Below are positions 12,501 to 22,267 of a DNA stretch of 64,000 bases, one piece after another; the stretch's first letter is position 1; every line of letters begins with the position of its first letter. Source of the stretch: Ixodes scapularis (Eukaryota; Arthropoda; Arachnida; Ixodida; Ixodidae). The stretch covers positions 12,674,196 through 12,738,195 of the forward strand of contig NW_024609839.1 in the NCBI RefSeq assembly GCF_016920785.2, in the 5' to 3' direction. The notes under the pieces were generated by a model, which saw nothing but the letters and a program-made list of their open reading frames with translations, made no database searches and was not told the origin of the DNA. A program made the position numbers and the translations under genes.

Positions 12501-15500
12501 AAACGACTCAACGCCTGTCAAAGGTACCATCACATGCTGCATGGGTTTGAGGCTTGTCGCTGTCTCTTGTCTCTGTCTGTCGCTCTAGTGGGACACGGGC
12601 ATAAGGGGCGATGGTTGCCCTCAGCCCAGCGGACGCTTATCCGTGAGTCAGGGAATCAAGCGCCGTGTAAGAGGCGCCCACGAAAGCGTGGGCGCCTATT
12701 TGTGGTGGTTTGCTGAATACGAAACCGTGTTCAGCGAACATTGGTGAGAGCTGCGGCGTCGTCTGCTCTACGCCTGGTAGACGACAAAGCGAGGGTGTGC
12801 TCGCAGGCGAGAAGAGCGAGTCCGCCACACAGCGCATGCATGGAGCTTTGGACGTCGCCTGCAATGCAGCGCTAAGGATGCGGGACGGCCGCCACTCGCG
12901 TGTTACAGCTAACAAAGTCCATGATAGTACATCTGAGGCCTGATTCACAAAAAGCGTCTTCTCTAAAGGTCCTGTTCAACGAAATATTGCTGGAAAGCTT
13001 TTCACTTTGCATGGGTGTACTAGCACTACTCTGGCCCAAGGATACTTAAAGGCCAACCAACAAGCAGAAAGAAGGAAACTCTCCCTCAATGTATTACGGG
13101 CACCACTTGCATTGGTTCATCAAGGCGCGTCACGCTAGCCGTGTCTATGCCTAATCGGGGAATTGAGACGAGTTCGGTCGCTCAGCAGAAACTGGGGCTG
13201 CATCCTGCCTGTGTAGTTTCACGCTCTTCATTCTCTTCTTCCCCTGTTGAAGTCAGGACGCATGAGGGCAGCACACATAACAAATGCCCCTTGCTTGTCG
13301 CGGCAAAGCATTCAAGTCACTCAGGCGATGTGTGGCTACGTTGATCGCTAAGGAGTTCCCAAGACAGCTTGGAAGCTGTCGTAGAATTCTTATGCACGTT
13401 TTTCATCGTAAGAGTGTTATGTGATCTCGGCCTCGGATGCCTTTCTCGACTGGCATAATGTGGTGCATATAGACCATTCCATTTAGCGCTGTCTGGACGG
13501 CACCATTTTGTTCGACAGCAGTGCCCTCTCCATACATCCGGGAAATTCAGTGGGTTTTTGGTTCAGCGGGGTAAAACGAGAGAGAGGGCACGCGCCCGAC
13601 TCCGCTAGCAGACGACAAACCGGGAGGTTTCCATCCTCCATCTTTGGGCTGTACAGAACATCGAACTCTTACTCGTGGCTGCCGTTATGATGTGGTTCGC
13701 GTTCTTAGAATAGTTACGGCTACTCCAAAATCAGCCTAGAGCTCTCTGTTGTTCTTTTTCAGTAAACAATCAACTAGCTTATCGTTTTTCCTTTACTTAA
13801 ATGGCAGTTTAGTCAGCCAGCAGTACTACCCTCAACTACTGCGTGTATTGCGGCAGGAGAGCACATTTTTATTTATTATTTCAGACTTCCACTCATGGTC
13901 GCTAAAGGCCTACACCAGTACAAACTTTGTATAGTAAAAAAGGTACAGCAGCCGGATTTATTTTTCGCCTGAGAGACCGGCCAATCTGACACAGTTTTCC
14001 CTAATTTTTTTTTATTTGCACGCAGGCTACAGCGCGATTGGACCCTGTTAGTCTTTTTATCTAGCATAGTATTATACGATAACTGGCATACCCAAATCTG
14101 CGTTTGAAATTTCCAAAATGACGCGATTTGAAACAGAGTTCGTACGCCAGCCGGATGCTAGGTGCAGCCCACTTGGCGGAGCGGACGACATGCGAATGAA
14201 GGGAAAGGGCATTTTTTTTTCTTTTTTTACCCTCTCTGCTATGACCCTAATGGAACGGTCTATATCTAACTAAGAATTTGATGAGGTGACACAAAACTCA
14301 GCCACAATATCAGTGGGTAATGCTGTAAATAGGACATGGTGCTATTTGGGGCACCTAGAAATCAAATAGGCTCCACTCACTCCCATAGCATTGTTACACT
14401 GCAGTCAGATAAAAAAAAAATGTGATTCTACATTCATTTCCCATGCCTTTTCTTACAGAAACCGTAGAACCCTGCAGATGCGGGCAAGGGGCATCGAGCT
14501 CAAATGCCTCTGGTGTTACAGGTACGTGTTACAGGCATTCATAGAATTTGAAGTGGTCGTAGGTCAGTGGATGTACTGCATGCAATTGCATCTTCCTTTT
14601 GTGAAGATATTCTGAAGATTCATTTTATTCCAAGGTTACTCGCCCACACTCAGTTGGTCGCAATGGTGGCAATGTGGTAAAAGCTATGTGCTTACCTAAT
14701 CAATAAATCACCTGCGTCTGACCCTTCTTACTATGCCTGTGTGTGCACACAGAGTCGGATGATGTGGTGCAAGACCGTCAGTTGCTTGTCCAGCAAGCAA
14801 ATGCAGCCTCCGCTGCCTTGTAAGCTCAGCTGTGTCGAGTGCTGTATAGTTACATGTTTCAATAGGATTTTTTGATGACCTAGGCGAAGCTACAAAAAGG
14901 GTTGCTCGGTGTGATGTGTCGCAACCACTTTCCAGTCAATGCGCACTAGCACATGGCAAAGATGCAAACCAAAATGAGTCTTGTATTGTAAACATTGCTC
15001 CAATTATTTTTTTTCAAGAGAAAAGCCAACTCGTGACATGCATGCCTGAACAAGGCTGTTTAAAAGAATGCTTTGTTTTTAGTTGCAGTGTACCTTTAAT
15101 GTAAGAAATACTATAGGGCAGCAGTGTTTGCGATCATAAGAATATAAACCCACCTCCCCCCTATAAAAGAATTATAAGGTTTGAGGGTTTTAAACCTTTG
15201 AGCACGAAAAGATAAGTCTTAATGACTGGCATGTTTCAGGTTTGCTTGCATCAATAATTAATAGCATGGGTGCGACTTTTTAAATTTGTTATGAATATTT
15301 TTTATTACAAAAAAGCTAAATGATGTATCATTACAAGACTGAAAAGTTTGTTATAATCCATGTTACTCCAAGATTGCACCTTATTAATTTATTTTTGTTT
15401 TTTCAGAGCCTTCAAGGGGCACTGCACCAGCTGTCCGGAGGTCTCTCTTTGACACTGTGGAGCCGCATGGCTTTGCCAGTGAAGACGAAATGGAGGGCCA

Positions 15501-18500
15501 ACTAGTGGAAGCTGGATGTTCATGTAAGATTGCCTACAAAGCTGGGAACATAGTGCTTACCATCCTTTGTGTAATTTGAATTATTTGCCTTATATAAGTA
15601 GTAAAAAATAGTTGAGGTGTGCGAATACCAACATTTTGACTGTGAATTGAGCCAAATATTTTCAAATACGAATATTTTACGTCTAATGGGACCTCGACAC
15701 CTCCGATACTGCCTTTATTAGGATTTATACATGTACAGCTCATTAAAGATCTTTTAAAGTGTTTACGTGGCAGATTGCCTTGGGCTTCTTCAGACAGCCT
15801 TGGGCTTCTTCAGCGCGAACCGGCTGTTTAATCACCGTGTCGCCACTTCGTGAAGTGCTGAAATCAACGAGACTAGCGTGTATGCAGAAGGCATGCGCCA
15901 ATGTTGGCATCGTCTGCTACGCTGTTACCTTATGCATGACCGGTCTGCACTCTCTCTACTCTGAATCAGGGATAAGAGGGGTGCGCCACCTCGCACTGTT
16001 TGCATTTTTTTCTCCCTTGAAATGGCTTGCCGCTTTTAAAAAATTTTAAATAAAAGAGGGCGTGACGGTGTGTTTTGCCATGAAATCACGCTACATCGGA
16101 AATGAAAGAAACCTTCCACCTGCACTTTACGAATCTTCCACACTACATAGCTGGTGTTGGTCGGTCAGCTTGGGCCTTCCAGGGTTGTTGAGTAATGTGT
16201 TAATACCCAACATTGACTGAATGTTTTTGTTAACCCAAATTTAACCCATGACATTCGCTAATAAATTATTCATGAAATTTGAATTTTTTTTTCTTTTAGC
16301 AAGCAGCGTAATTTTATGCAAAATACAATAAACAAGAAATCTGTTCTGCGTGATCCAGCAAAACTCGCTTCTACGCCGTTTTCTTTACTTTTTTATTTCT
16401 TTGCACCTACAGGAAACTGACCGGCGATTACTGGTAAGGGGACGGTGCTGACAACAGGAGAAGCGCTTAAGTTTGGTTAGGGAACAGCCTCGGGGGCAGA
16501 TGTTCCCTCCCCATTGTGGCATATGGCCTCTGCACACGTGCCTACGTGTTGATAACACCGCTTCATGCCATGATAATGCGCTGATGTAGCGGCTGGTTGG
16601 AGGTCGTGTTATATTGTTAAAAAATCTGGAGGTTGTACACTTTTTCTGCACCCCATCCTCCTTTGTTTAAATTTTATTGCTGAAGCCACCCCTTTTGCGG
16701 TCTATTCCATGGGTGGCTTGAGTGACACGGCCTAAGAGCTGCAAACATAACTATTAAACTTCGAAGAGCTGTTAAAAAAAGTGGGGGGGGGGGGAGGGGA
16801 GAAACTTTCAACAGCACTTTGTAGCAAGGCCGTAGTACTGAAATTCATTGCGTCACCAAGAAAGGCCACCACAGGGCATGGATTGAATATGAGTGCTGTG
16901 TCAGTGTTTGTCTGGGCCTAACCAGCGCGAGCCCGACTAGATAGTCTAGTTCCTCTCTTTAAATCGCGTTTAATTTTTAGCTAGGTAATTATATTATTAT
17001 TTTATAAATTTATATATTTGTGTAAATACTCCCCAGAGTTTTTTTTTTCACATTTTTGTTGTCACAGATGATGCTGACAAATTCATTGTAGCTATTCCAA
17101 TTAATCATTGATGCAAATATTCCCGGTTGTACAACTTGGGAGTGACGATGCCATTAAGCTACTCAACATCGGTACTGCATGACCAGTATTAGCTTCTGCA
17201 GTGCAAAGGTAGGCTCAGATAGAAGTGTTAGTGAAGTAATGTATCTTGTGTTTTGGAAATTTATAGTGCTTCATAGCCTTCCTTCTACATTTGCATGTCT
17301 TGCTCTAGCTGTAATTACATTAACCTGCTTTGAAATTACTTTGTGTTTATTGCAGATGCCGCTCCGCCTCAGGCTGGCGCACGGTCCAAGTCTGTCGCAG
17401 TGGCTGCGACGCTTGTGGCTTGCGCACGGCCTAGGATTGTTCCAGAGACTGGACAGGCACAGGCTGGTTCTCAACCAGAGTTCGTCGCAGCGGCTACACC
17501 ACTACCAGCTGGTCCTCGACCTGAGCTCATCGCAAAGGCAAGGCTCCAACCTGGTGGAGCACAGCCTGCGGAACTTCCGGATGTTGCACCGCTACGAGCG
17601 GGCGGTGCACCGCTACGGCCACTGCAAATAGCCCCAGGTGCTGCAGCACAGCAGCAGGAAGTCCCTCCTGACTGTCCTCCTGAGCTGGCGGAGGTTGATG
17701 GCATGGTAAATATAGAGAACCAAATCATTGCTAGACTGCTTTCTTGATTTCTTGTATTTTTCAAATGTACTGGACACTGTCAATCCCTGTAATTTTCTTT
17801 TAAAATGCTAAGGCAAATTTAATAAAACTTTGTTCATATGTCTTTTTAATGGGTTAGCATAAAAAACCCTATTATCTGGGAAGACGTAATATTCATTAAT
17901 GCTCAGCAGGGCTACAGATGAGATAGGAGGCAAGTCTAACATGACAATTTAATTTAAATAGAATTTAACGATCATGGGGAATTTAGAACGCATTACAGAC
18001 TGCTTATGATCGCTATTCGGCGCTTCCAGCAAATGGTCAACAACACGTTTCTTATCAAGCAGTTGCAGCATCGAACCAGAGGTTTTGATTGCTACTTGGT
18101 GCTTAGATCAAATGTTCAACAAGGACAGTCTAGAGCACTCGCGGCCCGTCCTCACTTTCTGTGCAGCCGTGGATATTGACAAACATTTTTAAAGTATCGA
18201 GGGCCATGATCCCATCTGCAAACGTGAGCTTTGTGTGATCACTGTTTTTTTGTCCATGTCCTCTTTGCTTTCAACTTCTTTAGTCATAGTGATGTCGGCA
18301 ATGATGTCCATCATGCTTTTGCAGTTCTGAGCTAATGACATTCTCTTAATTGACACAGAATTATGAGTGTCGTAGGCTCTCATTCGTGTTATAGCGTCGT
18401 CTAGATCTTGCACATTGAAAGATTCGCCAGCGGTCATATCTTGCACATCTTCGGCATTTTACTTAATTATTTTTCAACCTTGTTCTGAATGTTGAAGCCG

Positions 18501-21500
18501 TACAATGGGTAGTGCACTACACTGTCACCTTGCACGAAAAGCGCCATCTCTGAGCACAACTTAAAACTACACTTACAGAACTGAGCCAGAAAGCGCAACT
18601 AAACAGTATGGCGGGCCAGTGCACATTTCTGGCTCATCTGTCAACGTCCTACACTATTAACCCTTTCATGGTGGTGGTTTCTGTTTCAAAGGATGTGCCC
18701 TAGTGGTCGGGTTCTTCCCCAATGCTATTGCACAAAAAGCATACTAGCTCATTGCTGGAGGCAATAACCTTTAATAATGAATTAATGGCTGGTACAAACT
18801 TCAAAGTGCTTATAAAACACTTTCTTCTTGTGTCTTACTTGGAATCAAATGTACTTTCCATACATTTCTTGATTGGGTGGTCAGCTCTTATCCTGTCATG
18901 TCCCAGAAGAGTCAGAAGTATGAATTGGAAGAACTGTCGCTTTAATCGCCACTAGTGCCCATGTAGCCGAGGCACGCGGGACGCACGATAGAATCATTTG
19001 TGCTCAGGTGTGGTGTTTGCAAGCCTAGCCTTTAGCATGGTGATGTCAACATAACTAAACATGACAAGCATCAGTTAAAATAGAGAGATGCTCACTGGGA
19101 CTTCAAATGCCACCTTACTTCCTAACACAGCTATAGAAGATTGGCTTGCACAGGTAGATCCCTTATCCCTTCTTTCTTGTATCACATACGCCTTGACTTT
19201 CTCCTGCAATAGTTGCTTTCTGCAGTCTAAATATGTGGCCATTTACATGAGCACAGTTTGCTAGCACAATCACACAATGTACCGGCAAGCCTAAAGACCT
19301 GCATCCTTTATAGGAACTGACATGGTATTTTAATCAATTATTCAAGTATTGTCCCATCTGCCCAATTTACACTAGCCTGTCTGTAAAAGGGATCTCATAA
19401 ACTTATAATTAAGGCTCAAGGGACAATCTTTGTGCCATGTACTGTCGAGACCGGTTATAACGAAGTCTATTATAACGAAATAGCGGCTACAACGAAGCGA
19501 TCACAATTTCCCATTCTCTTTTGCACTTTGTTAACCGAAGTCGGTTATAATGAAACAGCGGATATATCGAAGTGATTTCCGATTCCCATTGACTTCGCTA
19601 TAACCGGTCTTGACAGTATCGTAGCGCAACCACAGCATCTGGATTGCTTTTATTTTATTGAATGTGCGCTTTATCAAAGCTGAGAAAGATCTGGCTACTC
19701 TTGTTACGGCTCAAAACTGCAATGTCTGTCCATTATCGCTATGCAGCCCATTTTAACCCGTGGGGAAGACGGTGAATATAAAAGTGGGAGGCAACCTTCT
19801 TGCACTCTTCATCAGCTTTTTCTGGGTGCATTCTTGCAAACCTTGGTTGGCATGCTCGTATAATTTTTCACAAGCGAGCAACTGGCACTTTAAGGAGTTT
19901 AGGTTTCCTATTGTCAGTGGCGGGTCAAGAACAGTGTATAAGCTCGAAAGGAGGAAGTTCGGATGGGAGAGGAGGAACCTTTCTTGCACACCGAGTTTCT
20001 GCCTGCTTCCTTCTTCAGCTCGTACACTTTCTTGACCTGTCACTTCTTATAAGTCTGAAAATAGGCACTGAAAGATTTTCCCTTGTACCGTCTATGAGAC
20101 CAGGCAGAGGGAACTGCAATATCGGTTTTGACAAGTAATCAGTTTCTGGCAAGAAATTTTCTCAACATTTGTTTCTGGTAAAAAAATTATTAACCTGTCA
20201 GATGTTTTGCTTTTGTAGTACTAGCACATTATACGAGCCAATATGACACCTACAAAAGAGACATAAAAGTGCTCCCTTTCTGGTTCTTGGACACCTTTTA
20301 CTGGATAATAGTGTATCTCTCGAATGTTTTTTTTTTTACATTTCTTTGTAAACAGTTTTTTCTTTTTTCTTTTTTTTTTATACAAAGGGCCAACACTTCT
20401 TTGCTTTTCTTTAACTTTTTTCAGGTGCACCTGAGGAATGGCGTGTTTATAACGAAGAAGCGGATGGACCTTTCCCTAAAGATGGGTAAAACTGACTCGA
20501 AGTTTATTGCTTGGATCGCCCGGAGTCTGTGGGAGCCGGAGGAACTCTTGGACAGGAGCGTCAAGGGGCTGCCCTGCCGGCGCTTGGTGAAGGATGGGGC
20601 CACAGCCAAGAAAGAGCTGACCCCTATAAAGGTTAATGCCATGGAAGGTGGGTGGCTTTAAACAAATCCTGGTACAAACTTGAACCATGTAAAAGGCATG
20701 CTTGTATTTATTGCTGTGCATTAAGAGTGTGCCTGCAGTTGGATCGGGAAGCTTGTACAGTGAAACAAAGTAAAGCAATAATGCATTCTAACAGGCGGAG
20801 AAGTGCTGCAAAAGAGAGTGGTCACTTTTGCTTGCTTGTCGGTGTGCAACAACTTTAGGGGAGTCCTGCATCGCTGTCGCATTTTGAAGAACGCTATGGG
20901 ATTGTTGGGAAACTAATGTGCAGCGAGTAGAGACATGGACAGACTCAAAGCTGGTGATTGGCTTTCAGAAAATGCTTGCAGGTTACAAGAACTATCTGAA
21001 CCTACTATTTACAAGGCGCTTGCAGGCAAAGATTATAGGCTTTTTTGAGAGAAATAAATCTGTCGTTCTCTCGAGAGTTCAAGGCTTATTTCCGTTTTAT
21101 GCCCAAGCATGGTGTGGGTTGCTTTTGATGATTGATTTTATAAATGCACGGCTGACATTTCCGGTGTGTGCAGACTCCTACAGGACCGCGGTAGTTTCTT
21201 GGAGCCGCGACATTAAACCTTGGAGTTATCAAATCGAAACACTGAAAAAGGAAATCCCAGATTTAATTGAATAGTTTTCAGCTCCACGGGACTTTATCAC
21301 ATCGAGATTTAACTGTAATAGGTTTGAGTTTAGAGCCCTTGCCATACTGTATTTAATTATTGCATGTTTCCACATTAAATTTTAAACAGTGCCGGTGCTT
21401 GTCAAGTAATTAGTGTCCAGACAAGTAAATTAGAGTGCAGTGCTATTCATCTAGGAATAATTAGCTTGCTATTATCGTGGATATTAGCGAAATAAGCTTA

Positions 21501-21805
21501 TATTTAGGGAATGTGTCAATTGAATTTTGAATGAACAGCAAATAATTGAACCTTATTGCTATGCTTTCCTTAGTCAGTTTCATGTTAACTGTAATGTTTA
21601 TATGACAGAACAAAATTTAAGTTTGACGTTTGGTTGTTGTTTCTTCTTTTCAGTTGCACTGGGTCTGCGGATCGACACACTCCAGATGGGGGAGTTCACG
21701 AGAACGGAAAGATTAGAAGCAATGCGGACGAAGTTGTCTAACTTCCTGTGTGACAACAACCGTGCTGATGAGAGGGCAGCTGCTCGCAGGGCAAAGAAGA
21801 ACTAA
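6600..21805 (+). CDS. BEN domain-containing protein, multi-exon gene
   Basis: I model eight exons: 6600-6777, 7616-7698, 10093-10348, 14459-14521, 15407-15523, 17356-17705, 20425-20647 and 21654-21805. All have GT/AG borders and codon phases that join without a break, giving 473 residues. Exons 1-2 (residues 1-87, starting MFALVKYKDNHRAIMPVS) match the N-terminal domain seen in many BEN-domain proteins, with EEEGYYDANVVLLG. Exon 3 holds a charged coiled coil (about 140-172). Exon 17356 is a Pro/Ala-rich linker (about 233-349). Exon 20425 encodes the BEN domain (about 350-423). BEN domains bind DNA or chromatin factors, so a nuclear repressor-like role is inferred, not shown. An extra exon-like segment at 14753-14819 would break the frame. 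The last exons are repeated 20 kb downstream. A poly(A) signal follows the stop by 12 nt. Confidence 0.75.
7167..7501. repeat. Small inverted-repeat element in BEN intron 1
   Basis: The ends are imperfect inverted repeats: GTAGTCTACAGTGCCGTCC on the left and the complement of GTAGTGCCTAGAGTACCATC on the right, each followed by a CCGAC motif. The interior is AT-rich with a C-run next to the left end. It looks like a degraded MITE. No target duplication is clear. Confidence 0.4.
7773..8681. repeat. Possible TIR element, GC-rich interior
   Basis: GTTTACGTGAATGCG near 7775 recurs in inverted form as GCGCATTCATGTAAAC near 8666, which suggests the ends of an element lying in BEN intron 2. The interior (about 7960-8450) is CpG-rich and open in several frames on both strands, including a 219-codon minus frame. 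None of these resembles a known protein. A CpG-rich promoter is an alternative reading. Confidence 0.35.
9145..9720 (-). other. Unassigned 191-codon open frame in BEN intron 2
   Basis: The minus strand is open from 9720 to 9145 (starts MAIPMENEDAMEREM). The C-terminal half is a low-complexity Arg/Glu/Lys stretch encoded by a TCTC-rich pyrimidine tract at about 9230-9300. I do not recognise a domain. It lies inside an intron of the opposite-strand BEN gene and may be repeat-derived, so I do not call it a gene. Confidence 0.2.
10467..11513. mobile_element. TIR element with about 140-bp inverted ends (1,047 bp)
   Basis: The left arm (10467-10620) and the right arm (11370-11513) are inverted copies, beginning AGTGGCCCAATTTTT and sharing GGAGAGATTAAG, GTGCGCACAAAG and TTTCTGGTGGGAGCG. 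Identity is roughly 85%, so it is an older insertion. The interior contains no recognisable transposase. It lies in BEN intron 3. I see no unambiguous target duplication. Confidence 0.7.
11799..12930. repeat. Nested foldback element
   Basis: The outer arms (about 11799-12005 and 12720-12930) are inverted copies sharing GTACTAT, GCGGCCGTCCCGCA, CACACCCTCGCTTT and GGCGTAGAGCAGACGACGCC. A second inverted pair lies between them (12325-12378 and 12544-12600, sharing GTGTCCCACTAGAGCGACA and GACAAGCCTCAAACC). This gives a two-tier hairpin, probably one foldback element nested in another. It has no coding capacity and lies in BEN intron 3. Confidence 0.65.
13470..14262. mobile_element. TIR element cut by the left duplication breakpoint (793 bp)
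   Basis: The ends TAGACCATTCCATTTAG and the complement of TAGACCGTTCCATTAG are inverted, with TA on both outer sides (13468-13469 and 14263-14264), as in Tc/mariner-like or other TA-inserting MITEs. No transposase is seen. The duplication unit starts at 14081, inside this element, so only its last 182 bp recur in the second copy (34088-34269). Confidence 0.65.
14753..14819 (+). other. Frame-breaking exon-like segment in the BEN gene
   Basis: A good acceptor (CACACAG) and donor (TT|GTAAGC) bound a 67-nt open segment that would follow the preceding exon in phase as ESDDVVQDRQLLVQQANAA. Because 67 is not a multiple of three, it leaves phase 2, and every downstream exon needs phase 1. Including it puts a stop codon in the next exon. 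It may be a skipped or poison exon, or an exon that gained one base. The second copy is identical. Confidence 0.45.
19442..19616. mobile_element. pogo/Tigger-like MITE (175 bp)
   Basis: About 25-bp TIRs start CTGTCGAGACCGGTTATA and carry the GGTTATAACGAA motif of pogo-type elements. TA target duplications lie at 19440-19441 and 19617-19618. The internal GGTTATAATGAA and TATAACGAA motifs repeat the terminal pattern. It is non-coding and lies in the intron before the BEN-domain exon. Confidence 0.75.
20425..20647 (+). CDS. BEN-domain exon (copy 1)
   Basis: This exon of the 6600-21805 gene encodes most of the BEN domain. It runs from VHLRNGVFITKKRMDLSL through KFIAWIARSLWEPEELLDRS to CRRLVKDG and KKELTPIKVNAME. 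The W-x3-EL-x3-S pattern and the final LTP-x-K are hallmarks of the family. It is bounded by TTTTTTCAG| and GAAG|GTGGGT, phase 0 to phase 1. The final exon (21654-21805) finishes the protein with a basic tail (ARRAKKN). Confidence 0.8.
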
Positions 21806-21817
21806 ATGGGCAAGTGG

Positions 21818-21823
21818 AATAAA
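21818..21823 (+). terminator. Poly(A) signal of the BEN gene
   Basis: AATAAA lies 12 nt after the TAA stop at 21803-21805, followed by a GT-rich stretch near 21845-21910. In that stretch a CACGTCATGGTTGTG phrase occurs twice. The very short 3' UTR is notable but plausible. Confidence 0.5.
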
Positions 21824-22037
21824 AAGCAGAGCCGCCATATTTTGTACTGTGTTTCATGTAGCACGTCATGGTTGTGATTTTATGTACCACGTCATGGTTG
21901 TGCTATTGTACGCTTGGTTGTCAGCATCCTAGTACTGGTTTGCTGCCTTATGACCTGGAGCGATTCCAGCTGTGATATCCCCCTATCCGGTTAAATTATC
22001 ATATATATAATAGGTATGGCATCGAGAGGCCACTAAA

Positions 22038-22220
22038 CTCGACCCGATTTCCAGAATACTGCGTTCCAGACTGGATTCCAGTACTGCGTATCCGGCTGGA
22101 TTTCCAGAAGACACCCTACCGGAATGGATCCAGTAGTACATACCCAGATTGATTTCCAGAACGGTTCCAGTAGCTGTCGATCCAGATAGATTTCCAGATG
22201 GATTTCCGGTTCCATAATCC
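22038..22220. repeat. Degenerate GATTTCCAG repeat
   Basis: The core (T)GGATTTCCAG and its variants (GATTCCAG, GATTTCCAGA, GATCCAG) recur about ten times in 180 bp, often with CTGGAA-type complement nearby. It directly precedes the 248-bp satellite and may be the edge of the element that carries it. The copy in the second unit lies at 42045-42227. Confidence 0.55.
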
Positions 22221-22267
22221 AGACTAAATTAATCTGGAAAAATGTCTACTGGGTTTTTAGGTAGGGG

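Noticed and set aside
17069..17090. Possible tiny exon after TTGTTGTCACAG
   Set aside because: An acceptor followed by about 21 nt and a weak GTAGCT donor is possible, but its phase does not fit the next exon.
17179..17631. 150-codon frame overlapping the Pro/Ala-rich BEN exon
   Set aside because: The alternative frame at 17356-17705 has matching splice phases with its neighbours. This one runs through the intron and acceptor.
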